64,000 nucleotides of DNA, taken from the NCBI GenBank assembly GCA_900322035.1, contig ONYL01000008.1, forward strand, positions 1 to 64,000, given 5' to 3'. This DNA is from an uncultured Prevotella sp. (GTDB taxonomy: Bacteria > Bacteroidota > Bacteroidia > Bacteroidales > Bacteroidaceae). Both the position numbers and the translations under genes were made by a program. Within the stretch, counting starts at the first letter, position 1, and each line of letters starts with the position of its first letter. This document shows positions 18,466-26,869 of this stretch, one piece after another. A model generated the notes under the pieces. It had not been told where the DNA came from. It did no database searches and was given only the letters and a program-made list of their open reading frames with translations.

Positions 18466-20360
18466 CCGACTATAAGGAGATTCTTCATCAATATTGGCAT
18501 TATCCTGATTTCCGTGGCATACAGAAACAAATCATTGAGAGCATCGGAAGCGGAAAAGACACCTTGGGGCTGATGCCGACAGGCGGTGGCAAGAGCATCA
18601 CATTCCAAGTGCCGGCCCTCGCCATGGAGGGAGTGTGCATCGTCATATCGCCACTCATTGCCTTGATGAAGGACCAGGTGAGTCATCTGCGCAGCAATGG
18701 AATCATCGCAGCGGCCATCTACAGCGGAATGGAGCGCCGCGAGATTGTCAAGACACTTGACAACTGCATCCTCGGCGACACCAAACTGCTCTATGTATCG
18801 CCCGAACGCCTTGAATCGCCCATCTTCCTCAACAAGCTGGAGCGAATCAAAGTAAGTTTCTTCACTGTAGACGAAGCCCACTGCATCAGTCAATGGGGAT
18901 ACGATTTCAGACCATCCTATCTGAAAATAGCTGAGATCCGTAAGCGCAAACCCAATGCCCCAATCCTTGCCCTCACAGCGACCGCTACGCCAAAGGTAGT
19001 TGACGACATTCAAGAGAAATTGCAGTTCAAAGAAAAGAATGTCATCAGCATGAGTTTCTTGCGCAAGAATCTTGCCTATGTGGTGCGCAAGACCATCAAT
19101 AAGGATTTGGAGCTCATCCACATCCTGAAATCGGTCGGTGGATCAGCCATCGTTTATTGCTATAGCCGCGACCACACCAAGCGCGTCAGCAAGATGCTAT
19201 GCGACAATGACTTGGACGCCACTTTCTTCCATGCCGGCCTCGACCCTTCGGTAAAGGATGAGCGCCAAGACCAATGGCAAGAGGATAAGATTCGCGTCAT
19301 TGTCTGTACAAACGCTTTCGGCATGGGCATCGACAAGCCGGATGTGAGAATCGTCATCCACTACGATACGCCAGACTCCATAGAAGCCTATTTTCAGGAA
19401 GCAGGACGGGCCGGGCGCGACGGCAAAAAAGCTTATGCCGTACTGCTGTACAACGACAACGACAAGCGCATCCTGAAACGCCGCATTGGCTACAACTATC
19501 CATCCATCGACTTTATAAAAGACGTCTACGAACACTTGGCTTATTTCTTTCAAGTGGGAGTAGGTAGCGGGGAAGGTCACCGTTTTCTCTTCGACATCGC
19601 CCAATTCAGCCATGTCTATGGATTCCAACCGCTCAGCGTTGAAGCTGCTCTCCACATTCTTCAAGGTGCCGGATATATCAATTATGAAGAGGAGCCGGAC
19701 AATACGGCAAGATGCCGTTTTCTGTTGGCACGAAACGAACTTTATCTGCTCAATGAGACCACACCCGAAGAAGAGAAAGTGATCACGGCCTTGCTGCGCA
19801 CATACAGCGGATTGTTCACCGACTATGCATACATCAGCCTGCCGCTCATCGCTCACATCTGCCAGATGAAAGACACGGAAGTCTACCAAATCCTGCGCAG
19901 TTTCAGCCAGCGTCACATTATGAGTTTCATTCCCCAGCGACAAATTCCCGTCATCGGATATGCCCAGCCAAGAGAGGAAATAGAACGGGTAGTCATCCCC
20001 GAAGAGGTCTATGACATCCGCAAGAAACAGTATGAGCAAAACATTATGGCCATCCTCCAATATGCCAATGACGACAATGTCTGCCGCAGTCGCCAGTTGC
20101 TTCGCTATTTTGGCGAGAAACACTCTGAAGACTGCGGACAGTGTGATGTCTGTCTGAACCATTCACACGATGAAACTTCACGCAACAAATTAGCACCGGT
20201 ACAAAAGATGATCAGGCAACTCCTTCAAGACGGAGAAAAACATTCCGTGAAAGAAATTCAAGATCTGAAAGCTCCCCTGCCCCTCATCGCCGCAGCACTT
20301 GAAGATCTTGTGACAGAAGAGGAGATCAACACCGATGGCTCTTTCTTCTGGAAGGATTGA
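18462..20360 (+). CDS. recQ: ATP-dependent DNA helicase RecQ
   Basis: 3'-5' helicase that works with RecJ in the RecFOR pathway. Landmarks: Walker A MPTGGGKS at 38-45, VDEAHCISQWGYDFRPSY from 136, TATATPKV, and motif VI EAGRAGRDG. A Zn-binding subdomain has four Cys in CRSRQLLRYFGEKHSEDC plus GQCDVC. The winged helix is followed by a short tail; an HRDC domain like that of E. coli RecQ is not evident at the C-terminus of this 632-residue protein. Coupled to recJ by a 4-nt overlap. Confidence 0.95.
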   Translation: MTDYKEILHQYWHYPDFRGIQKQIIESIGSGKDTLGLMPTGGGKSITFQVPALAMEGVCIVISPLIALMKDQVSHLRSNGIIAAAIYSGMERREIVKTLDNCILGDTKLLYVSPERLESPIFLNKLERIKVSFFTVDEAHCISQWGYDFRPSYLKIAEIRKRKPNAPILALTATATPKVVDDIQEKLQFKEKNVISMSFLRKNLAYVVRKTINKDLELIHILKSVGGSAIVYCYSRDHTKRVSKMLCDNDLDATFFHAGLDPSVKDERQDQWQEDKIRVIVCTNAFGMGIDKPDVRIVIHYDTPDSIEAYFQEAGRAGRDGKKAYAVLLYNDNDKRILKRRIGYNYPSIDFIKDVYEHLAYFFQVGVGSGEGHRFLFDIAQFSHVYGFQPLSVEAALHILQGAGYINYEEEPDNTARCRFLLARNELYLLNETTPEEEKVITALLRTYSGLFTDYAYISLPLIAHICQMKDTEVYQILRSFSQRHIMSFIPQRQIPVIGYAQPREEIERVVIPEEVYDIRKKQYEQNIMAILQYANDDNVCRSRQLLRYFGEKHSEDCGQCDVCLNHSHDETSRNKLAPVQKMIRQLLQDGEKHSVKEIQDLKAPLPLIAAALEDLVTEEEINTDGSFFWKD

Positions 20361-20527
20361 TCTCCGGCTTTTTTATGGACGGGTTACAGCTTTCCAGCCG
20401 AAGGCATTTTCTTTATTACCTTGGGGCAGACCCATTGTCTGCAGGCTGAAGTTCGCCTAACTGAACAACTCTCCCCATTTTATGACAATCAGCAATCCGC
20501 TTTTTCTCATGCAGCCTATGTTAGGGG

Positions 20528-22651
20528 TTATAATCGTACTCTTATTTGCAACTCAACATCTGTCTGCGACGAAGCGTCGATCTGTTGCCTACCGGTTGAA
20601 ATATGATTGCGGTCGAAATAGTCAACAATAGACAATTTGCCATTGAGCGTCAGATGACTGCCCACGGAGTAGCTGAAAAGAAAACTATAGCGTATGCCTT
20701 CACCATACGACATCGGTACAGACATTGTATAAAGCAATCCTCGCTCATAGGCGTACAGACGCGAAAGATAGTCGCTTGTATTGAAATAGCTGGCATTCCC
20801 CCAAAGTGCTATCCGATGGGACCGCCACCCACATTGGGCCGAGACCATCCAGCCATGGCTGTGGTCACTGCCCTTATCACACAACGAACCGTCTAATTGC
20901 AGGCGACCGTTCCATCCGCTATTGCCATATTCTGCATATATGCGCATTCGCTGTTCGCTCTGCCAAATCAACGGTTTCTTGCCCGCCGCGTCCGAAGTTC
21001 CGTCTTGCTGACGGTTTTTCCAACGGTATCGGGCAGCCAATGCCCATCCGTTCCGCTCATAGCGCAAACTTAGCATAGACTCGTAATAATGGGATGCCTT
21101 AGAAACCAAATACTTTGCCCAGGAGAAATAAGCAACGTCAGCGTAGCCTTCTATTGACAGCCCGCGTAAAGGTCGCCAAGTAGCCCCCACATAGATACCG
21201 CTCTCGTTTTGCACACCGCCACCTGCCGAGAAGCTGTTGCCGAGGAGTGAATAGAACTTATAGGAGTAGAAACGTTGCAGAGCCACGAGAGAAAGCGACT
21301 GAGATAGCTGCAAGCTAAGGCTGTTAATGGTGGCAATAGCCCCGCAATCACCGGTGGCCGTCTCCCCGCTGACATTCACAACGCTGCTTGTATAACCATA
21401 GTCGACCGACAGATTCCAAAAATTGCGGCCTTCTGAGGACCACTGCCTATAGCGGAGATGATGGTTGGGATGCAGGGCTTTATCAAACTGCGTATACAGC
21501 CCCGAGAGTCCGGCATGCCATCTGTGCCATCTCCAGTTGATATTGCCGCCCACTGCCCATTGGCTGGCATCATTGCGGCGCCTCATCTCACTGAGCGTGC
21601 GGTGGTAACCCGTACGAAGCAATGTGGCAATGACGGCCTTTCCCGACTCCACCGTGTCGAGCGTGGCATCTATATTTCTCCAAGAGGCAAAACCCGTCAG
21701 GTCTATATGGGTCTGATTGTGTTCGAACAATCTCACTGTGGCGGCTGCACCCTGGAGGTAGTTGGCTTCAGATCGGGAGGAGTGGCCAGTTATCGTGGTA
21801 TAACCCTTTCCCAAGGATTGGAGCATCGAAGCCTTGCCATAGTTTGTATTTCCATTGATCACCAATCCCATTCCTGTACGAAGTCGATAACGCCCCACTA
21901 CGATCTCCCGTAATCGGGGACCGTGTAACTCATGGTCCACATATTTTTGTGGAATCCTATACAATAAATACCCACTATAATAGTCATAACCTTTCCCATT
22001 TCCATCACAGAAGAACGGCTCTCCACTGTCCTGTGCACCAACCAACGACAACTTCAACCGATTGGAAGCAGAGAGGGTGTAACGGAAAGAATGCTTCCAT
22101 TGGTAGCCCAAATATCCCCCCTTCATAGCCGGAAGTTGATCACCACGCCGTTTATAGGTGGGGATCTTACCGCTAACGATAAGTTCCTGCCTGATGTGGC
22201 TGAAAAGTTTCGACAGCCCCTTTGGCTCGCGATAAAGACTGTCGGTGAGGAAACGTGAATTTTCATGCCCGAAGTTGAAGATTACAAATTGCAACAGCAA
22301 TCTTCTGGTTACGGCATCTATGGATGTGATCATCTGCAGCTCACCAGGACTTTTCATCTCGCCGTAACGATAGAGGTATTCTGCTATGTCCTCCACCTGC
22401 TGTGCCGAAAGGAAAGGCAGTTGTTCCAAGTCTTCACGCGAAGCGTGGTTGATATCTATCTTGTCATTGTAGAGGTCTTGTAGAAACTCGTATTGCTGCT
22501 GGCTGAGTTGATTGTCGACATCCTCAACGTCGAGCCATTCTTCGTACACTTTCTCCCAGGGCAAGACAGAGGTTGGCTTGTCCTGCGCCATACCAAACAT
22601 CGTGGTCAGCAGAAACAACACCAAGGGCAAAATAGCTTGTTTTTGGTTCAT
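20528..22651 (-). CDS. Exported helix-hairpin-helix protein with a long beta-rich (barrel-like) C-terminus
   Basis: A 707-residue protein not tied to a known function. It has a signal peptide (about residues 1-22, MNQKQAILPLVLFLLTTMFG then MAQ) and an N-terminal ComEA-like helix-hairpin-helix region (about 70-135: DINHASREDLEQLPFLSAQQ, then GEMKSPGELQMI). From about 140 to the end come alternating aromatic/polar strands (WKHSFRYTLSASNRLKLSL, GYDYYSGYLLYRIP, SLRYERNGWALAARYRW) as in outer-membrane barrels, ending LQIRVRL. The architecture recurs in Bacteroidetes as uncharacterised proteins; DNA or other ligand binding by the HhH part is inference. TAAATTTG at 22675-22682 on the minus strand is the likely -7 box. 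Converges on recQ. Confidence 0.75.
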   Translation of the reverse strand: MNQKQAILPLVLFLLTTMFGMAQDKPTSVLPWEKVYEEWLDVEDVDNQLSQQQYEFLQDLYNDKIDINHASREDLEQLPFLSAQQVEDIAEYLYRYGEMKSPGELQMITSIDAVTRRLLLQFVIFNFGHENSRFLTDSLYREPKGLSKLFSHIRQELIVSGKIPTYKRRGDQLPAMKGGYLGYQWKHSFRYTLSASNRLKLSLVGAQDSGEPFFCDGNGKGYDYYSGYLLYRIPQKYVDHELHGPRLREIVVGRYRLRTGMGLVINGNTNYGKASMLQSLGKGYTTITGHSSRSEANYLQGAAATVRLFEHNQTHIDLTGFASWRNIDATLDTVESGKAVIATLLRTGYHRTLSEMRRRNDASQWAVGGNINWRWHRWHAGLSGLYTQFDKALHPNHHLRYRQWSSEGRNFWNLSVDYGYTSSVVNVSGETATGDCGAIATINSLSLQLSQSLSLVALQRFYSYKFYSLLGNSFSAGGGVQNESGIYVGATWRPLRGLSIEGYADVAYFSWAKYLVSKASHYYESMLSLRYERNGWALAARYRWKNRQQDGTSDAAGKKPLIWQSEQRMRIYAEYGNSGWNGRLQLDGSLCDKGSDHSHGWMVSAQCGWRSHRIALWGNASYFNTSDYLSRLYAYERGLLYTMSVPMSYGEGIRYSFLFSYSVGSHLTLNGKLSIVDYFDRNHISTGRQQIDASSQTDVELQIRVRL

Positions 22652-23095
22652 AGGCAGGTAAGATTTTCCAACAGCAAATTTAAGAAATTTATAAAAGCGA
22701 AAGAACTTTTTTTGATAAAATATTTCGACAAATACATAATAAGGTCAACAGATTGTGAAAGTAAAATGAAAACCATGGCCTATAAGAGATGGATAACCCA
22801 AAAGAGAGTAGAGCCGCCCAATAAAGATGATTCATTTTTAAAATATTCAGAATAAGTCTCAGCCTGTGAATATGAAGATTCGTGAAGACCGTAATGACAA
22901 TACGAAACAAAAGCCAAGAAAAATCGTGGCGGACGCCTTATATTATCGTGGCCTCCGACACGATTCAATTCTCAATACAGCTCATATAGGAATTGAATCT
23001 GTAAAGCTTAAAGGATCATCGAAGAATGGGTTGAATGTAAGTTGGATTAGAAAAATAAAAAAGCCAACCAACAAGAAGATTTGTTGATTGGCTTT
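22652..23095. other. Intergenic region (444 bp) between the HhH-barrel gene and the tRNA-Lys pair
   Basis: Contains the -7 box of the HhH gene, an inverted repeat with 10-bp arms (GATTCAATTC, 22962-22971 and 22990-22999) and the tRNA terminator. A 73-codon plus-strand frame at 22866-23087 runs into the terminator hairpin and has no recognisable content. Confidence 0.45.
23057..23095 (-). terminator. Terminator of the tRNA-Lys unit
   Basis: Stem formed by AAAAGCCAAtCAACAA and its near-complement, followed on the minus strand by TTTTTTATTTTTC. It begins right after the encoded CCA of the downstream tRNA-Lys. Confidence 0.8.
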
Positions 23096-23171
23096 TGGTG
23101 CGCCCTTAGGGGCTCGAACCCTAGACCCACTGATTAAGAGTCAGTTGCTCTACCAACTGAGCTAAGGGCGC
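23096..23171 (-). tRNA. tRNA-Lys (anticodon CTT), with encoded CCA
   Basis: Full cloverleaf: acceptor GCGCCCT/AGGGCGC, D arm GCTC/GAGC, anticodon loop CTCTTAA, T arm TAGGG/CCCTA. The 73-nt body ends at 23099 and is followed by a genomic CCA. Identical in body to the copy 20 nt upstream. Confidence 0.97.
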
Positions 23172-23191
23172 GTGCTTCAGAAATAGAATTG

Positions 23192-23264
23192 TGCGCCCTT
23201 AGGGGCTCGAACCCTAGACCCACTGATTAAGAGTCAGTTGCTCTACCAACTGAGCTAAGGGCGC
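23192..23264 (-). tRNA. tRNA-Lys (anticodon CTT), second copy, no encoded CCA
   Basis: Same 73-nt body as the neighbouring copy, with anticodon loop CTCTTAA. The genome continues CAA rather than CCA after the discriminator base, so the tail must be added enzymatically. First gene of the Lys-Lys unit. Confidence 0.97.
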
Positions 23265-23313
23265 ATTAACCAACCGAACAAGTTCGGATAGCGTTCTTTT
23301 CTGAATGCGGGTG

Positions 23314-23345
23314 CAAAGGTAGTTACTTTTTCCGAGAACGCCAAA
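23314..23345 (-). promoter_or_regulatory. Promoter of the tRNA-Lys pair
   Basis: TTTG at 23345-23342, 20 nt, TACCTTTG at 23321-23314 on the minus strand. Confidence 0.7.
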
Positions 23346-23491
23346 CGTTTCACAGTTTTTTTTCAAAAAATTATTGATAGAGGCTGAACAGAAAAAGAAA
23401 CAAGGGAGAATAGAAGTGGAGTCTTTGTAAAACAAAAAGCTTGGTTAGTTCATGAAAACCTTAAACAAACCTCATTGGAGAAGACATAAAG

Positions 23492-23564
23492 AGCGGTAAG
23501 CGGGACTCGAACCCGTGACCTTCGGCTTGGGAAGCCAACGCTCTACCAACTGAGCTATTACCGC
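23492..23564 (-). tRNA. tRNA-Gly (anticodon CCC)
   Basis: Cloverleaf with acceptor GCGGTAA/TTACCGC, anticodon stem TTGGC/GCCGA and loop TTCCCAA; discriminator T, no encoded CCA. Lies 53 nt downstream of tRNA-Thr in the same transcript. Confidence 0.97.
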
Positions 23565-23617
23565 GAATGATGAGGAAATTATAAATGATTTTGTTTGCCA
23601 ATCGGACGGCAAACTCG

Positions 23618-23690
<73 letters not shown>

Positions 23691-23708
23691 GTTGTCGTTT
23701 GACGGGTG

Positions 23709-23740
23709 CAAAAGTAATCGTTTTTTTTTAATCTACCAAA
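23709..23740 (-). promoter_or_regulatory. Promoter of the tRNA-Thr/tRNA-Gly unit
   Basis: TTTG at 23740-23737, 20 nt (including an A9 run), TACTTTTG at 23716-23709 on the minus strand. It is back to back with the uvrA promoter. Confidence 0.7.
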
Positions 23741-23755
23741 TTTTCGCCCTTTCTT

Positions 23756-23786
23756 TTTGCCATTTTCTTGAGATTTGGTAACTTTG
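23756..23786 (+). promoter_or_regulatory. Promoter of uvrA
   Basis: TTTG at 23756-23759, 19 nt, TAACTTTG at 23779-23786: full consensus. Leader about 28 nt to the ATG at 23820. Confidence 0.75.
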
Positions 23787-23819
23787 CGCAAATACCCAAA
23801 CCAAAGAAGGGCAAAATAC

Positions 23820-26690
23820 ATGACAATATCAACATCAGAAAACGACTTCAGAGAAGAAGGACAATATATCGAACTGAAAGGCGCACGGGTCAACAACCTG
23901 AAAAACGTCAGTCTCAACATCCCCCGCAACAAGCTAATCGCCATCACCGGGGTGTCGGGGTCGGGCAAGAGCTCACTGGCTTTCGACACCCTTTACGCCG
24001 AGGGCCAGCGCCGCTACGTGGAGAGTCTTTCGGCCTACGCCCGCCAATTCCTGGGCCGGATGAGCAAGCCGGAATGCGACTTCATCAAAGGCTTGCCGCC
24101 AGCCATCGCCATCCAGCAGAAAGTCATCGCCCGCAACCCACGCTCTACGGTCGGCACATCGACAGAAATCTATGAATACCTGCGACTGCTCTACGCCCGT
24201 ATAGGCCGCACTTACTCGCCTATCAGTGGAGAGGAGGTGAAAAAGCATTCCGCTGAGGATATCGTGAATTGCGCGGCACAGTATTCCGAGGGCACGCGAT
24301 TTATGGTTCTCGCTCCCCTACCGATGGTGAAGGACCGCACGCTGACCAAGCAATTGGAAATAGAACTGCAACAAGGATATAACCGCATCTATTACAATAA
24401 TCAGGTCATCAATATCTCCGACGCGGAGGATATGGCAGAGAAAGGCGAGATCGACTCCTCCGGAAAAGGAGTGTATCTCATCATCGACCGCATGTCGGTA
24501 AGCCGAGAGAAAGATGCTGTCAGCCGGCTCATCGACTCCACTGAGACAGCCTTCTATGAGGGCGACGGTTCATGCCGCCTCGTTTTCCTTCCATCCCATA
24601 TCTCCTACGACTTCTCACAGCGTTTCGAGGCCGACGGAATGAAGTTTGAAGAACCCAACGACAACATGTTCTCCTTCAATTCCCCTCTTGGCGCCTGCCC
24701 CACGTGTGAGGGATTCGGCAGTATCATCGGTATCGACGAAAAACTCGTCATCCCAAACACTTCTCTAAGCGTTGCCGATGGTTGCGTACAGTGCTGGCAC
24801 GGTGAAAGAATGGGCGAATGGCAGAGAGAATTCTGCAGGCGCGCCCAACGCGACAACTTCCCCATTTTCAAGCCCTATTATGAGCTGACGCAAGACGAAA
24901 AAGATCAGCTGTGGCACGGCCTGCCCTCAGAGAAAGATGCCGACATCACCGACAAGATCTGCATTGACTCTTTTTTCCAAATGGTAAAAGAAAACCAGTA
25001 CAAGATTCAATACCGGGTCATGTTGAGCCGTTATCGGGGTAAAACCGTCTGTCCGGAATGCCACGGCACCCGCCTGAAGAAAGAAGCGACATGGGTGAAA
25101 GTGGGCGGACGGAGCATCACCGACCTTGTAGAAATGCCCGTGAGCGAACTACAGCGTTGGTTTGACAATCTCCAACTCGACAACCACGACACAGAAGTGG
25201 CCAAACGATTACTGACCGAGATCAAGAATCGGTTGAAATTTCTCAACGAAGTGGGATTGGGCTACCTGACTCTCAACAGACGCTCCAACACGCTCTCGGG
25301 AGGTGAGAGCCAACGCATCAACCTGACGACGTCTTTAGGATCATCCCTGGTCGGCTCACTCTACATTCTCGACGAGCCGAGCATTGGTCTCCACAGCCGA
25401 GATACAGACCGCCTGATAAAAGTATTGAAAGAATTGCGCGACTTGGGCAATACGGTCATCGTAGTGGAACACGACGAGGAGATCATGCGTGCCGCCGACT
25501 GGCTCATCGATGTGGGTCCGGATGCTGGGCGCTTGGGGGGCGAGATCGTCTATGAGGGCCCGGTGCCCGAAATCCACAACGAGGCCAACGATAACGAAAA
25601 TTTGCTGGAGAAATATCCACGTTCTCATACGATTCAATATCTCACTCATTCGGAGGCCATTGAGATTCCGAAGAGCCGCCGGGCCTGGAACCGAAGCATC
25701 ACTTTGTCGGGTTGCCGCATGAACAACCTGAAGGGTATCGATGTTGAGTTCCCACTCAATGTGCTGTGCGTCGTTACGGGTGTGAGCGGATCGGGCAAAT
25801 CCTCTCTCGTCAAAGGCATTCTCTACCCTGCCCTCAAACGCCATTTTGACGAGGTTTGCGACGCACCGGGAGAGTACACTTCGCTCGGTGGCGACTGGCA
25901 AAGCATCAAGCACGTTGAATTTGTCGACCAAAATCCCATCGGTAAGTCTACACGTTCAAATCCGGCAACCTATCTGAAGGCCTACGATGCCATCCGGCAA
26001 CTCTATGCCGACCAGCCCTTAGCCAAGCAGTTAGGGTTCACGCCCCAATATTTTTCATTCAACACCGAGGGCGGACGGTGTGAGGAGTGCAAGGGCGCTG
26101 GTGTGATCACTGTGGAGATGCAATTCATGGCCGACCTAATTCTGACTTGCGAAGCCTGCCACGGGCAGCGGTTCAAACACGACATTCTCGAAGTAAGATA
26201 TGAGGGGAAAAATATCAACGACGTACTGAACATGACCGTCTCTGAAGCTATCAGTTTCTTCGGCCATCACAATCAGAAAACCATAACAGACCGCTTGAAG
26301 CCACTCGAAGACGTAGGTTTGGGATATATCAAATTGGGACAGAGCTCATCCACCCTTTCCGGTGGAGAGAACCAACGCGTAAAGTTGGCTTACTTCATCG
26401 GACAAGAGCGGCAAGACCCTACGCTGTTCATTTTTGACGAGCCTACCACCGGTCTTCATTTTCACGACATCAAACGTCTGCTCCATGCCTTCGATGCGCT
26501 TATCGAGCGCGGACATAGCATCATTGTCATTGAGCACAATCTTGATGTTGTCAGAATGGCCGACCACATCATCGACTTAGGACCCGACGGTGGTGATAAA
26601 GGCGGAAAAGTCGTCTTCACCGGCACACCCGAGGAGATCGTCAACTGCAAGGAAAGCTTCACCGGCCAATTTCTTAAGGACAAACTATGA
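23820..26690 (+). CDS. uvrA: Excinuclease ABC subunit A (UvrA)
   Basis: Damage-recognition ATPase of nucleotide excision repair. The ATG at 23820 gives 956 residues; an upstream in-frame start at 23775 would lie inside the promoter. Two ABC modules: first Walker A GVSGSGKSSLAFDTLYAEG, signature NTLSGGESQRINL and EPSIGLHSRDTDRL; second Walker A GVSGSGKSSLVKG, signature STLSGGENQRVKL and FDEPTTGLHFHDI. Three Cys clusters (CPTCEGFG; CPECHGTRLKKE; CEECKGAGV with CEACHGQRF) correspond to the UvrA zinc modules. Length and motif order fit a UvrA1. Confidence 0.97.
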   Translation: MTISTSENDFREEGQYIELKGARVNNLKNVSLNIPRNKLIAITGVSGSGKSSLAFDTLYAEGQRRYVESLSAYARQFLGRMSKPECDFIKGLPPAIAIQQKVIARNPRSTVGTSTEIYEYLRLLYARIGRTYSPISGEEVKKHSAEDIVNCAAQYSEGTRFMVLAPLPMVKDRTLTKQLEIELQQGYNRIYYNNQVINISDAEDMAEKGEIDSSGKGVYLIIDRMSVSREKDAVSRLIDSTETAFYEGDGSCRLVFLPSHISYDFSQRFEADGMKFEEPNDNMFSFNSPLGACPTCEGFGSIIGIDEKLVIPNTSLSVADGCVQCWHGERMGEWQREFCRRAQRDNFPIFKPYYELTQDEKDQLWHGLPSEKDADITDKICIDSFFQMVKENQYKIQYRVMLSRYRGKTVCPECHGTRLKKEATWVKVGGRSITDLVEMPVSELQRWFDNLQLDNHDTEVAKRLLTEIKNRLKFLNEVGLGYLTLNRRSNTLSGGESQRINLTTSLGSSLVGSLYILDEPSIGLHSRDTDRLIKVLKELRDLGNTVIVVEHDEEIMRAADWLIDVGPDAGRLGGEIVYEGPVPEIHNEANDNENLLEKYPRSHTIQYLTHSEAIEIPKSRRAWNRSITLSGCRMNNLKGIDVEFPLNVLCVVTGVSGSGKSSLVKGILYPALKRHFDEVCDAPGEYTSLGGDWQSIKHVEFVDQNPIGKSTRSNPATYLKAYDAIRQLYADQPLAKQLGFTPQYFSFNTEGGRCEECKGAGVITVEMQFMADLILTCEACHGQRFKHDILEVRYEGKNINDVLNMTVSEAISFFGHHNQKTITDRLKPLEDVGLGYIKLGQSSSTLSGGENQRVKLAYFIGQERQDPTLFIFDEPTTGLHFHDIKRLLHAFDALIERGHSIIVIEHNLDVVRMADHIIDLGPDGGDKGGKVVFTGTPEEIVNCKESFTGQFLKDKL

Positions 26691-26751
26691 TTCCTTGATT
26701 GACACAACCTCTTTGCCCGGCTGTTCTACGGAGATATGACAACAAACAATG

Positions 26752-26808
26752 ACGATTCCCCTGCCTTTGATTTCTCCAATATGGGAGAGACAAAGACAGG
26801 GGAATCGT
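26752..26808. terminator. Long inverted repeat, probable bidirectional terminator between uvrA and the symporter
   Basis: Outer 10-bp arms ACGATTCCCC/GGGGAATCGT with further near-perfect pairing (CTTTG, TCTCC) towards a 5-nt loop, between convergent genes. The T-tracts are poor on both sides, so it may act as a transcript-end stabiliser instead. Confidence 0.55.
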
Positions 26809-26869
26809 TTGTCCTCAACCTACGTCCTTAACAAGGTTTGTTGGAAAAGACGTACTCAGACTCGGGGAA

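Noticed and set aside
19197..20162. A 321-codon frame antisense to recQ
   Set aside because: Shadow of recQ; hydrophobic runs come from reversed acidic codons.
22866..23087. A 73-codon frame before the tRNA cluster
   Set aside because: Ends within the tRNA terminator hairpin; no conserved features.
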